Of a DNA stretch of 64,000 nt, positions 42,631 to 51,680 are shown piece after piece. Location: NCBI RefSeq assembly GCF_022984075.1, contig NZ_JALAAD010000001.1:2771983-2835982 (forward strand). The letters run 5' to 3'. Numbering within the stretch: position 1 is the first letter of the stretch; each line of letters begins with the position of its first letter. The notes under the pieces are model-generated. The model was not told the origin of the DNA and searched no databases. It worked only from the letters and a program-made list of their open reading frames with translations. This DNA comes from Synechococcus sp. C9. Lineage in GTDB: Bacteria > Cyanobacteriota > Cyanobacteriia > Gloeomargaritales > Gloeomargaritaceae. Made by a program: the position numbers and the translations under genes.

Positions 42631-43266
42631 ATGGCTCGGTTTTCTTGGTTCGTTCCTGCTACCGCCGCTGTGGTGATCGCTGGGGCAACCATAAGTACAT
42701 TCACTGTCAATACATCTGCCACCGTGCGGGTGGGGAGTCCTGCCCCGAATTTTACCGCTAAGACCAGCGCCGGGCAGACGGTGAGCCTCAGCGACTACAA
42801 GGGCAAGGTGGTGGTTTTGGAATGGACAAACCACGAATGTCCCTTTGTGGTCAAGCATTACAGCACGGGCAATATGCAAAAACTCCAACAGGAGGCCAAG
42901 GCGAAGGGGGTGGTGTGGTTCTCCGTGGTCTCCTCCGCGCCGGGGCAACAGGGGTTTGTCACTGCCGAGCAAGCCAATGCGGTAGTGAAGGAGAAAAAAG
43001 CCAGTCCGACGGCGGTACTGCTCGACCCGGATGGCACCTTGGGGAAGCTGTACGGTGCCCGAACCACCCCCCATATGTTTGTGATTGATAAAGCGGGTCA
43101 ATTGCAGTACATGGGAGCGATTGATGATGCCCCCAGCTTGGCAAACCAAGATGTCACCAAAGCCAATAACTACGTCCGTGCGGCGCTTGGACAAATCATG
43201 GCCGGTCAAAAGGTGACGACCAGTACTACCCAGCCCTATGGGTGTTCGGTGAAATACAAAAACTAA
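42631..43266 (+). CDS. Membrane-anchored redoxin (AhpC/TSA-type thioredoxin fold)
   Basis: A 211-residue protein with an N-terminal signal anchor (WFVPATAAVVIAGATIS). Redoxin fold: VGSPAPNFTAKTSAGQTVSL, the cysteine in LEWTNHECPFVVKHY (one Cys, CPFV), SSAPGQQGFVTAEQA, PTAVLLDPDGTLGKLYGART and the cis-Pro TTPHMFVIDKAG. Only one catalytic cysteine is seen, so it may act as a one-Cys peroxiredoxin-like or reductase partner. AGGAGG precedes the ATG. It is coupled to dsbD, which is the probable electron donor. Confidence 0.88.
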   Translation: MARFSWFVPATAAVVIAGATISTFTVNTSATVRVGSPAPNFTAKTSAGQTVSLSDYKGKVVVLEWTNHECPFVVKHYSTGNMQKLQQEAKAKGVVWFSVVSSAPGQQGFVTAEQANAVVKEKKASPTAVLLDPDGTLGKLYGARTTPHMFVIDKAGQLQYMGAIDDAPSLANQDVTKANNYVRAALGQIMAGQKVTTSTTQPYGCSVKYKN

Positions 43267-43293
43267 AAGAAATTCGCTAACACCCACTTTTGA

Positions 43294-43330
43294 GACATCC
43301 CTGAACCTAATTGAGGGGTGTCATTTTTTT
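43294..43330 (+). terminator. Rho-independent terminator after dsbD-redoxin
   Basis: GACATCCCT pairs with AGGGGTGTC around an 11-base loop (9-bp stem with one G-T), immediately followed by ATTTTTTT. It lies 28 bases after the redoxin stop. Confidence 0.8.
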
Positions 43331-43407
43331 GCGATAAAATCCTATGAAACTTGAGCAAAACAGTTCTCCGGGCTTTAGGGTGCAAGCTGAAGGGAAATAG
43401 TTTTGGG

Positions 43408-43495
43408 GCAATTCTAAAAATGGGTCGCAGGGGCACGGTTTCCGTCCTTGGTTCTGGGGAATTGCTTTTCACTAATCAAGTAGGATTGCTATATA
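43408..43495 (+). repeat. Palindromic repeat family copy (type 1 right end)
   Basis: ATTCTAAAAATGGGTCGCAG, GGGCACGGTTTCCGTCCTTG (core hairpin decayed) and ACTAATCAAGTAGGATTGCT. Like the copy at 8225 it joins a type 2 left half to a type 1 right half. The rest of 43331-43621 holds no supported gene. Confidence 0.7.
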
Positions 43496-43621
43496 AGTTT
43501 AGTATTAATTTTTATAAACATTTTGGCATGATTGTTAAATTTAGCAGGATTTCGTCACAACAAGCCGCCAAATGCGAAATTGAGAACTAGGCTAAAGAAA
43601 TAGAGGTATGCGATTGGGGTT

Positions 43622-45259
43622 ATGAATACGGCAGAATTGTTGGTTCACTGTTTGGAAAATGAGGGTGTGGAATACATTTTTGGCCTGCCTGGAGAAGAGA
43701 ATTTAGACCTCTTGGAGGCCATCAGTCATTCTTCAATTCAATTCATTACCACCCGCCATGAACAGGGGGCGGCTTTTATGGCTGATGTCTATGGTCGTTT
43801 AACCGGGCGGGCAGGGGTTTGTTTATCCACTTTGGGCCCCGGCGCCACTAACTTGATGACCGGGGTGGCAGATGCCAATTTGGATGGGGCACCTTTGGTC
43901 GCCATTACGGGGCAAGTGGGCACGGATCGGATGCACATTGAATCCCATCAATACCTGGATTTGGTGGCGATGTTTGCCCCCGTAACCAAATGGAATGCCC
44001 AGATTGTACGCCCTAGTATTACGCCAGAAATTGTCCGTAAAGCCTTCAAAATTGCCCAACAGGAAAAACCGGGGGCGGTGCATATTGATTTGCCAGAAAA
44101 TATTGCCGCCATGCCCGCCGCTGGCCATGCCTTGAAACAGGATCGTAAGGAAAAAGTTTATGCTTCTTTCAAAGGTATCGAACTGGCCGCCCAGGCGATT
44201 GAAAATGCCAACAATCCCTTGATTTTAGTGGGCAATGGGGCAATTAGAAATCATGCCCATCAGGCGCTTACGGAATTTGCCGAAGCATTAAATATTCCCG
44301 TCGCTAATAGTTTCATGGGCAAAGGGGTGATTCCCTATACCCATCCCCTGGCTCTGTGGAGTGTGGGTTTACAACTGCGGGATCATATTAACTGCGCTCT
44401 TGAACATACGGATTTAATCATTGCCGTTGGCTATGACCTGGTAGAATACTCTCCCAAAAAATGGAATCCTCAGGGCACGATACCGATTATTCATATCGCT
44501 CAAAATTCTGCGGAAATTGACAGCAGTTATATCCCAATTGTGGAAGTTGTGGGCGATATTTCCGACTCCCTCAAAGAGATTCTCAAGCGCACCCATCGTC
44601 GGGGCAAACCGGAACCCTATGCCCTGCAATTTCGGGATGAAATTTGGGCGGACTATCAGCGTTATGCCCAGGATGATGAATTTCCTATCAAACCCCAAAA
44701 ACTCATCTATGATTTACGGCAAGTGATGGGAGCCGATGACATTGTGATTAGTGATGTGGGTGCCCACAAGATGTGGATGGCACGTCATTACCATTGTCTG
44801 CAACCCAATACTTGCTTGATTTCCAATGGCTTTGCCGCTATGGGCATTGCGGTACCGGGGGGCATTGCCGCCAAATTAGTGGCTCCGAACCGGCGGGTGG
44901 TGGCGGTCACCGGGGATGGGGGATTCATGATGAATTGTCAGGAATTGGAGACTGCTTTACGGGTGAAAACCCCTTTTGTGACGATTATTTTCAACGATGG
45001 GGGTTACGGTTTGATTGAGTGGAAACAACACCAACATTATGGGCATAGCGAGTATATTAAATTCGGCAATCCTGATTTTGTGAAACTCGCCGAAAGCATG
45101 GGCTTAAAAGGCTATCGCATTGAAAAAACGGCGGACTTTATCCCAACCTTAAAAACCGCTCTGGAACAAACGGTTCCCACAGTCATTGATTGCCCGGTGG
45201 ATTATCGGGAAAATCTACGGTTTACCCAACGGGCGGGGGATTTGGTCTGTCATATTTGA
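43622..45259 (+). CDS. Acetolactate synthase-type ThDP-dependent enzyme (large subunit)
   Basis: A 545-residue enzyme: N-terminal YIFGLPGEENLDLLEAI and the catalytic Glu in FITTRHEQGAAFMAD, STLGPGATNLMTGVADANLD, a central domain (LILVGNGAIR) and the C-terminal ThDP/Mg motif TGDGGFMMNCQELETALRV...FNDGGYGLI. It joins two pyruvates (or pyruvate and 2-oxobutyrate). The lone, short large-subunit form resembles catabolic/AlsS-like or Slr2088-type enzymes more than the anabolic IlvB; no small subunit is adjacent. Codon use is slightly more AT-rich than neighbours. Confidence 0.85.
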   Translation: MNTAELLVHCLENEGVEYIFGLPGEENLDLLEAISHSSIQFITTRHEQGAAFMADVYGRLTGRAGVCLSTLGPGATNLMTGVADANLDGAPLVAITGQVGTDRMHIESHQYLDLVAMFAPVTKWNAQIVRPSITPEIVRKAFKIAQQEKPGAVHIDLPENIAAMPAAGHALKQDRKEKVYASFKGIELAAQAIENANNPLILVGNGAIRNHAHQALTEFAEALNIPVANSFMGKGVIPYTHPLALWSVGLQLRDHINCALEHTDLIIAVGYDLVEYSPKKWNPQGTIPIIHIAQNSAEIDSSYIPIVEVVGDISDSLKEILKRTHRRGKPEPYALQFRDEIWADYQRYAQDDEFPIKPQKLIYDLRQVMGADDIVISDVGAHKMWMARHYHCLQPNTCLISNGFAAMGIAVPGGIAAKLVAPNRRVVAVTGDGGFMMNCQELETALRVKTPFVTIIFNDGGYGLIEWKQHQHYGHSEYIKFGNPDFVKLAESMGLKGYRIEKTADFIPTLKTALEQTVPTVIDCPVDYRENLRFTQRAGDLVCHI

Positions 45260-45317
45260 GCCTGGTCAAACTTAACCAAATTCGAGGGGCAGAGAAGCGC
45301 TGAAAAATACCTGGTGG

Positions 45318-45346
45318 GCATCTCTAAACATGGCTCGCAGGGGCGG
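45318..45346 (+). repeat. Truncated palindromic repeat family copy
   Basis: GCATCTCTAAACATGGCTCG followed by CAGGGGCGGGG matches the left half of type 2 members; the right half is missing. The remaining sequence to 45500 contains no supported gene. Confidence 0.45.
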
Positions 45347-45504
45347 GGTTATTAAGAAATCCCCGGATTGCTGACAATCGCTACGGCCGGGACAGGCTTT
45401 ATGGCTCGGTGCGCAGACCCTCTGTGTACGTGCAAAAATCAATGGGACTGGATGCCATCCCCGTCCTGTGCAGTAGATCACAGATTCAGGGGCAGTAGCA
45501 TCAC

Positions 45505-45532
45505 TTGACCTTCCCTGGGGGTCACTTAGTAT
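45505..45532 (+). promoter_or_regulatory. Sigma70-type promoter for the DUF928 gene
   Basis: TTGACC (45505-45510), a 16-base spacer and TAGTAT (45527-45532); a TATATA overlaps just downstream. The start codon is about 78 bases further on, and AGGAG stands upstream of it. Confidence 0.5.
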
Positions 45533-45610
45533 ATAGTCAGGGACAAACAATGGTTCCTCGCTGAAAGTCCACGCTTCTCAACCCTCGTTTCCCTCAGGAG
45601 TTCACGCAGT

Positions 45611-46366
45611 ATGCTTCGCCTCAAGTTTGCGGTTATGCTCGGTGTTTGTGCTGGTGCTTTGGTTACGACTCCGGTTCAGGCGAATCCACTCCAGGCATGG
45701 ACAGGCCGCCTGTTGGACTGGGGACAAAAACGACCTGTGGCTACTGTGACGACTGTCGGGTTTATTCCGCCTACGGGGGGATTGCCTGCCAACCGGGAGG
45801 GTGGTTCCGCTCGAGGCGGTATGTGTCCCAATAGTCCGCAACGGCTGACCGCTCTTTTGCCTAGCTCGTCCCTGGGACTGACGATAGCGGCTCGGCCGAG
45901 CTTTTTTGCTTATCTGCCCCCAACCGGAGGTCGTCCGGTGGAACTGATGCTGCAAAATGCTCAGGGGGAAGTCTTGCATCTTTCCAGCTTTCAGACCAAC
46001 AAAGTCGGGTTAGTACGGGTGGATTTACCCAACAATGCCCCAGAACTGACCGTGGGAGACACCTACCGCTGGTATCTGTCCATCATCTGTGACCCCAACG
46101 ATAGCAGTGCCAGTTTACATGTGGGCGGTTGGGTGCAACGGGTGGCTTTGTCGGACAATCTACGGCAACAACTGGTGAAAACTCCGGTGGCTGACCGTCC
46201 TTACCTGTACGCAAAGGCTGGTCTATGGCATGAAACTTTGGTTTCCCTCATGGAATTGCGCCAAAGTCAACCCGGCAATGCGAGCCTGCAAACGGATTGG
46301 ACATCTCTACTGAAGTTTGAGGGTTTGGAACAGGTGGCTCAAGAACCTTTTGTCGGCAATTTGTAG
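45611..46366 (+). CDS. Exported DUF928 protein
   Basis: A 251-residue protein with a signal peptide (MLRLKFAVMLGVCAGALVTT-PVQA). Mature part: GGMCPNSPQRLTALLPSSSL, PSFFAYLPPTGGRPVELMLQ, VGLVRVDLPNNAPELTVGDT-YRWYLSIICDPNDSSAS and a C-terminal helix with GLWHETLVSLMELR. These are typical of DUF928, a family largely confined to cyanobacteria and often encoded near TPS or CHAT proteins such as the one 10 kb away. Two cysteines may form a disulfide. Function unknown. Confidence 0.85.
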   Translation: MLRLKFAVMLGVCAGALVTTPVQANPLQAWTGRLLDWGQKRPVATVTTVGFIPPTGGLPANREGGSARGGMCPNSPQRLTALLPSSSLGLTIAARPSFFAYLPPTGGRPVELMLQNAQGEVLHLSSFQTNKVGLVRVDLPNNAPELTVGDTYRWYLSIICDPNDSSASLHVGGWVQRVALSDNLRQQLVKTPVADRPYLYAKAGLWHETLVSLMELRQSQPGNASLQTDWTSLLKFEGLEQVAQEPFVGNL

Positions 46367-46372
46367 CCAATG

Positions 46373-46460
46373 ATATAGCAATAATCCTACTTGATTAGTG
46401 AACAGAAATTTCCCAGAACCAAGGACGGGGACGGTGCCCCTGCGACCCCTATTCCATTGT
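46373..46460 (-). repeat. Palindromic repeat family copy (type 1 left end, truncated right)
   Basis: GATATAGCAATAATCCTACT, TGATTAGTGAACAGAAATTT and an inverted core AAGGACGGGGACGGTGCCCC; the right end breaks off at CCTATTCCATT where the GGCGTTACTGA element begins. It follows the DUF928 stop by 6 bases. Confidence 0.75.
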
Positions 46461-46461
46461 C

Positions 46462-46573
46462 GGCGTTACTGATTGAAAGTATGAAACTACGTACGTTGTT
46501 AATTCAACCGTCGCTGTAGGTGGGGTTTTCCCCGTGTGGTTTTTTGAAAATCATACCCAGATTCAGCAACGCC
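46462..46573. repeat. Short element with GGCGTTRCTGA inverted ends
   Basis: GGCGTTACTGATTGAAAGTA at left and CAGATTCAGCAACGCC at right are inverted, with an inner ATGAAA/TCATAC match. It appears to have inserted into, or replaced, the right end of the palindromic repeat at 46373. Sequence from 46574 to 46747 shows no further gene. Confidence 0.55.
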
Positions 46574-46747
46574 CACTTGGTTGATGTCCGTAACGCATTG
46601 GAACAGTTAAAATAGGGAGAACTGCTAGATTTCTCAACCCTCGATTGCGTTCATGGGGCATATTGGAAACCCTATACTAATCCCTCGATAAAATCGGCGA
46701 CATACCAGCCCCGGACGTGGCTTGGTGCCTCTTGTATCGGCAATAGT

Positions 46748-48040
46748 TCAGCCCTGGGAGAGGGATTCTTCGGGATTGAGATTAAATAAGGTGTGTAAGG
46801 TTTGTAACGCACGTTTACGGGCGGCAATATCCCGTTGGGCCCGCAGTTGTACCATCGGGTCGTGCAGAATTTTATTGACAATTCCCTTAGTCAGGGCTTC
46901 AACCACTTCCCGGTGTTTGCCGGTCAAATCCGCCCCCAAGCGGGAAAGGGCTTTTTCCAATTCCTGTGCCCGGATCGCTTCCACCTTGTCCCGCAGTTGA
47001 TTTAAGGTGGGCACGGTTTCCAGGGATTGCCACCAGCTATCAAAAGCCTCCAGTTCCTCCTCCAAAATGGCTTCCGCCTCCAAGACCAATTGCCGCCGCC
47101 GCTCCTGGTTGCGGTTGACCACCTCCCGCAGGTCGTCCACATTGTAGGTATGGACATGGGGCAATTCATTCACATCGGCGGCCACGTTGCGGGGGACGGA
47201 AATGTCAAAGAGCATCAGGGATTGGTTCGGTGCCAGCCAGGATTGCAGTAAACCCCGATGCACCAGGGGTTCGGTCGCCGCCGTACTGGTAAACATCACA
47301 TCGGACTCGGGGATGGTTTGGGCTAAATCCTCCAGGGCAACAATGTGGACTTGGGTCTCGGGAAATTGGCTGACCAATTCCATCGCCCGCTCCGCCGACC
47401 GATTCACCAGGGTCAACCGATTCACCCCCTTCGCCACCAGATGGGTGAGCAGGAGCCGTGCCATTTTGCCCGCCCCCACCACCGTCACCCGGGCCCGGTG
47501 CAGATGGGGCACCCGCAGATAGGCCAACTCCACCGCCGCCGAGGAAATGGACATGGCACCGCTACTGATGCTGGTCTGCGCTCGCACCCGTTTCCCCGCC
47601 TCCAGGGCACCCCGCAGTAAACGGTTCAGCACCGTCCCGGTACCCTTGGCATCCTGGCCGAGTTTATGGCAATGCTTCACCTGCGCCAGAATTTGCCCCT
47701 CCCCCAGCACCAAACTGTCCAACCCGGCGGCCACCCGCAGTAGGTGCATCACCGCATCCTGGTGCAAGAGAGTGAAGAGATAGGGGCGCAACTGGGTCAG
47801 GGGAATGCCGCTGTGTTCCGCCAAAAAAACCGTCACCTCCCGAATCCCCTGGGTGGCATCCGGCGTGACCAAATACACCTCCAGCCGGTTGCAGGTGCTG
47901 AGAACCGTGGCTTCCTGGATGTGCGGATAGCTACACAACTGCTGAATCGCCGCCACCCGCCGCTCCTCCGGGATGCTCAACTTTTCCCGCACGGCCACCG
48001 GTGCGGTTTTATGACTCAACCCGACCACGACTACCGGCAT
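46748..48040 (-). CDS. hemA: Glutamyl-tRNA reductase
   Basis: A 430-residue enzyme that makes glutamate-1-semialdehyde, the first committed step of chlorophyll, haem and bilin synthesis. Seen: [18 protein letters not shown], the catalytic Cys50 in [32 protein letters not shown] site [21 protein letters not shown] and the C-terminal dimerisation helix. It lies 11 bases after glpX stop on the same strand, an arrangement seen in other cyanobacteria. Confidence 0.96.
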   Translation of the reverse strand: MPVVVVGLSHKTAPVAVREKLSIPEERRVAAIQQLCSYPHIQEATVLSTCNRLEVYLVTPDATQGIREVTVFLAEHSGIPLTQLRPYLFTLLHQDAVMHLLRVAAGLDSLVLGEGQILAQVKHCHKLGQDAKGTGTVLNRLLRGALEAGKRVRAQTSISSGAMSISSAAVELAYLRVPHLHRARVTVVGAGKMARLLLTHLVAKGVNRLTLVNRSAERAMELVSQFPETQVHIVALEDLAQTIPESDVMFTSTAATEPLVHRGLLQSWLAPNQSLMLFDISVPRNVAADVNELPHVHTYNVDDLREVVNRNQERRRQLVLEAEAILEEELEAFDSWWQSLETVPTLNQLRDKVEAIRAQELEKALSRLGADLTGKHREVVEALTKGIVNKILHDPMVQLRAQRDIAARKRALQTLHTLFNLNPEESLSQG

Positions 48041-48051
48041 TGCCCCACCCC

Positions 48052-49092
48052 CTAACGTAGTTGAATGACCTTGGGTTGCCCTGTCAGATGGATCGTGTCC
48101 ACAAAGCGCGCCGTCCGGGACTGGGTAGAAATCACCAGGGTGGAAGTCCGCACCCCGCCCGTGAAAAAGCGCACCCCCTCCATCAATACCCCCGGCGTAA
48201 TCCCCGTAGCCGCAAACAGCACCGTCTGACCGCTGGCCAATTCTTCGGCATTATAGACCTTATCCGGGTCGGTAATCCCCATTTCCCTGAGCCGTTGGAT
48301 ATTCCCTTCTCGGGTCCATTTCTCGCTTTCCGGGGTTTTGACCACCGCCGGGTCATAGACCAACTGCCCCTGGAAATGGCCGCCCAGACAACGCATGGCC
48401 GCCGCCGAAATCACCCCCTCCGGTGCCGCCCCAATCCCCATCAGGGCATGGATATTCGTCCCCGCAAACGCACAACACAGGGCCGCCGACACGTCCCCAT
48501 CGCTGATCAAGCGCACCCGGGCCCCCGCCGCCCGAATTTCCGCAATCAGTTCCTTGTGCCGGGGACGGTCCATCACCACCACATTCAAATCCTCCATCGC
48601 CCGCCCTAGACATTCGGACAGGATGCGTAAGTTTTCCGTCGGCGTTTTGCGAATATCCACATGGTTGCGGGCCGCCGGGGGAGCCGCCAGCTTATTCATA
48701 TAAAAATCCGGGGCGGCAAACAATCCGCCTTTTTCCGAAATCGCCAGCACCGCCATCGAGCCATTTTGCCCTTTGGCCACCAGGTTGGTGCCCTCGCAGG
48801 GGTCCACGGCAATATCAATTTCCATCAATTCTTCCACCGAACACACCTCAGCGGCATTGGGCTGGGTACAAATCCCCACCTCTTCACCGATGTAGAGCAT
48901 GGGGGCTTCATCCCGTTCCCCCTCCCCGATGACAATCCGCCCCCGCATATAAATCTGGTTCATCCGGGCGCGCATGGCCTCCACCGCCGCCTGGTCCGCC
49001 CCATCCTTGTCCCCTTTACCCATGTACTTGGCCGAAGCAATCGCCGCCTGCTCGACCACCTCAATAATCTCTAACCCAATCGTGCTATCCAC
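48052..49092 (-). CDS. glpX: Class II fructose-1,6-bisphosphatase / sedoheptulose-1,7-bisphosphatase
   Basis: A 346-residue GlpX-type phosphatase: [53 protein letters not shown] (metal and substrate site), [23 protein letters not shown] and [14 protein letters not shown]. In cyanobacteria this dual enzyme serves the Calvin cycle. [20 protein letters not shown] is the normal N-terminus. hemA follows. Confidence 0.96.
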   Translation of the reverse strand: MDSTIGLEIIEVVEQAAIASAKYMGKGDKDGADQAAVEAMRARMNQIYMRGRIVIGEGERDEAPMLYIGEEVGICTQPNAAEVCSVEELMEIDIAVDPCEGTNLVAKGQNGSMAVLAISEKGGLFAAPDFYMNKLAAPPAARNHVDIRKTPTENLRILSECLGRAMEDLNVVVMDRPRHKELIAEIRAAGARVRLISDGDVSAALCCAFAGTNIHALMGIGAAPEGVISAAAMRCLGGHFQGQLVYDPAVVKTPESEKWTREGNIQRLREMGITDPDKVYNAEELASGQTVLFAATGITPGVLMEGVRFFTGGVRTSTLVISTQSRTARFVDTIHLTGQPKVIQLR

Positions 49093-49250
49093 AAATTTCC
49101 CTCAACGGATGTCCCCTGTTCCAGTCTATCAGGGGCCAGAAAACCGGGAACCCTGGCTAAATATTAAACTTTGTAGCACTAGGTAAATAATTTTCACAAT
49201 TTCTTTGGTTTACCCGCATCATCTGCTAAAAGTCCCAGCACCCGTAAGTC

Positions 49251-49967
49251 CTAGCGGCTCAGAATCCCCGACCATTGCACCTGGGTTTTCCCGTCCCGGC
49301 GGTAGGAATAAAACCGTTCCGGCTCAGCGTAAGTACAATGGGGGGACACGGCGATCTGGTCAGGCTGGATGCCCAACTGCAATAACTGTCGCACCTGCAC
49401 CCGGCGCAAATCCAACCGCCACCGTTCCCCATCCGGTCGGAGCAATTCCGGCTCGGTTCGCCATTGGGCAATCACATCGGTCATCGTGGGTTGGTCTGGA
49501 GTCACCACCGTAGTTGCCAGTGCCGCCACCACATCGTCCTGTACCTGATAATTACCGCCGCTGATGGCTGGACCGAGGGCCATGCGTAAGCTGGACAATT
49601 CACTGCCCTGGTGGAGCAATTTTTGTACTGCTGTGGGAATGATCTGCGCCGCCGTCCCCCGCCACCCCGCATGGAGTGCCGCCACCGTCCCCGTGTGCAG
49701 ACAGCCGATCAGCACCGGCACACAATCCGCACTGCACACCCACAAGGCTTGACCGGGTTGGGTCGCCATCAGCCCATCCCCCGCACTCCCCGACTGCCTA
49801 TCCATTGGGGACAGCACCAAGCCGCTGTGAATCTGCCGCAACCGGTAGTTTTTCACCCCCGGGAACTCCCGCTCCCCCAACCGCCCGCCAAATTGGTGCC
49901 GCCAACTCGCCAACAGGTCACAGGTGAGGTGCGTCTCCCCCTGCCAATGCCATCCTGCCGCCATCAT
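49251..49967 (-). CDS. pgeF: Peptidoglycan editing factor / laccase-domain protein (YfiH family)
   Basis: A 238-residue member of the multicopper-oxidase-like 'DUF152' family. Metal-binding motifs: VCSADCVPVLI, VAALHAGWRGTAAQI and AVSPHCTYAEPERFYSYRRD, with MALGPAISGGNYQV between. Bacterial YfiH/PgeF removes misincorporated L-Ser from peptidoglycan precursors. It starts MMAAGWHWQGETHLTCD; neighbours are unrelated. Confidence 0.88.
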   Translation of the reverse strand: MMAAGWHWQGETHLTCDLLASWRHQFGGRLGEREFPGVKNYRLRQIHSGLVLSPMDRQSGSAGDGLMATQPGQALWVCSADCVPVLIGCLHTGTVAALHAGWRGTAAQIIPTAVQKLLHQGSELSSLRMALGPAISGGNYQVQDDVVAALATTVVTPDQPTMTDVIAQWRTEPELLRPDGERWRLDLRRVQVRQLLQLGIQPDQIAVSPHCTYAEPERFYSYRRDGKTQVQWSGILSR

Positions 49968-50091
49968 CGCTGGACGTACCAGTTAGTGGGAATCACCATA
50001 GAAAACTCAGATGTGATGAACATTATGGTAGCGAAAAATTTTGCCCGCACCCCTGACCCAATCGGTGAAAACGTTCCTGTATCATAAATAA

Positions 50092-50202
50092 AGGCACTTC
50101 TAACAATAGGTCGCAGGGGCGTAGCCCCCGTCTGTGGTTCTCAATAATATTGGCATTCCAGCGAGATACCCTTCTGGTAATGCAAACAAATAGAGGTGCC
50201 CA
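50092..50202 (+). repeat. Palindromic repeat family copy (type 2 ends)
   Basis: AAGGCACTTCTAACAATAGG, core TCGCAGGGGCGTAGCCCCCG, then TGGTTCTCAATAATATTGGC and ACAAATAGAGGTGCCC. It is close to full-length identity with the copy at 14374. It lies just before cysS. Confidence 0.8.
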
Positions 50203-50240
50203 TAAGTTAAATAATGCTGACTAACTGCTGTCTTTTCCCC

Positions 50241-51680
50241 ATGACTTTAACCGTTTATAACACCCTGACCCGCAAACTCGAACCCTTCCATCCCCAACAA
50301 CCGGGGGTCGTGACCATGTATGTCTGTGGTGTAACGGTTTATGATTACTGTCATTTGGGGCACGCCCGTAGCTACATTGTCTGGGACGTGGTACGCCGAT
50401 ATTTAGAACATTTAGACTATGAAGTCCGCTATGTGCAAAACATCACCGATATAGACGATAAAATTCTCAAAAAAGCCCAAGCTGAACAGGTACCCATGCA
50501 GGTGATTACCGAGCGATATATTCAAGCCTGCTATGAAGATATGGGTCGCTTAAATATCCTCCCAGCTTGGCAAAATCCCCGGGCGACCGAATCGATCCCT
50601 GACATGATCCAGTTAATCCAAAACCTGGAATCCTTGGGTTATGCCTATGCCGCCGCTGGGGATGTGTACTATGCGGTAGAGCGTTTCCCCACCTACGGAA
50701 AACTTTCCCAGCGCACCCTTGACCAAATGCAATTAGGAGCCAGTGGGCGGGTCGAAAAAGGGGAATTTGAACGCAAGCGACATCCCCTGGATTTTGCCCT
50801 GTGGAAAGCCGCCAAACCTGGGGAACCAGCGTGGGAATCTCCCTGGGGTCCTGGTCGTCCGGGCTGGCACATTGAATGCTCAGCGATGGTGTACAAAACC
50901 TTGGGGGCAAGCATTGACATTCACGCCGGTGGTACGGATTTGATTTTTCCCCATCATGAAAACGAAATTGCCCAATCGGAACCAATCACTAAAAAACCCC
51001 TCGCCCGCTATTGGTTACACAATGGTTTTGTCACCGTGGATGGGGAAAAAATGTCGAAATCCCTGGGGAATTTTCGCACCATTCGGGATGTCTTGAACCA
51101 CTATGAACCGATGGCATTGCGGTTGTTGATTTTGCAATCCCACTACCGGCAACCCATCGAATGCACGCCCGCCGCCCTCCAAGCCGCCCAATCCGGTTGG
51201 CATACCCTCCAACAAGCGGCACAAATTTACGATTTGCAGGCGGATTTTACCGGGGATAAAAGCGATTGCGACCCGGAAATCTTAGCGCAATTTGAACGGG
51301 GCATGGATGGGGATTTTAACACCCCCGCCGCCCTCGCCGTTCTGTTTGGTTTAGCCAAAAAGTTAAAGGGAGCCAGGGATAGGGTTACGCCCGCATCTCG
51401 GAACATTTGGCAGACGTTTGTTTATCTCGCCCAGAATGTTTTAGGGTTAAACTTTACCTCCGCTGAATTGCCATCAACAGCGAACAAAACTGAGCAAGAT
51501 AGAGCAACCCCACAATCCCTGAGTGAGGAAATTCAAGTCCTAATTAAAAAACGCAAAGAAGCCCGTTTATCCAAAAATTATTCAGAAGCTGACCGCATTC
51601 GCCAGGAATTGGCAAAAAAGGGCTGGCGATTGATTGACCAACCCAATGGGGAAACCCTGGTTGAGGCGTGTTCCGAGTGA
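50241..51680 (+). CDS. cysS: Cysteinyl-tRNA synthetase
   Basis: A 479-residue class I synthetase from ATG 50241 (MTLTVYNTLTRKLEPF); an in-frame ATG at 50214 is less likely. Seen: YVCGVTVYDYCHLGHARSY (zinc Cys and HIGH-like HLGH), NITDIDDKI, WHIECSAM, GGTDLIFPHHENEIAQSE (zinc site), and KMSKSLGNF (KMSKS). The DALR and C-terminal helical parts are complete. Its TGA overlaps the GTG of cobA-hemD. Confidence 0.96.
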   Translation: MTLTVYNTLTRKLEPFHPQQPGVVTMYVCGVTVYDYCHLGHARSYIVWDVVRRYLEHLDYEVRYVQNITDIDDKILKKAQAEQVPMQVITERYIQACYEDMGRLNILPAWQNPRATESIPDMIQLIQNLESLGYAYAAAGDVYYAVERFPTYGKLSQRTLDQMQLGASGRVEKGEFERKRHPLDFALWKAAKPGEPAWESPWGPGRPGWHIECSAMVYKTLGASIDIHAGGTDLIFPHHENEIAQSEPITKKPLARYWLHNGFVTVDGEKMSKSLGNFRTIRDVLNHYEPMALRLLILQSHYRQPIECTPAALQAAQSGWHTLQQAAQIYDLQADFTGDKSDCDPEILAQFERGMDGDFNTPAALAVLFGLAKKLKGARDRVTPASRNIWQTFVYLAQNVLGLNFTSAELPSTANKTEQDRATPQSLSEEIQVLIKKRKEARLSKNYSEADRIRQELAKKGWRLIDQPNGETLVEACSE

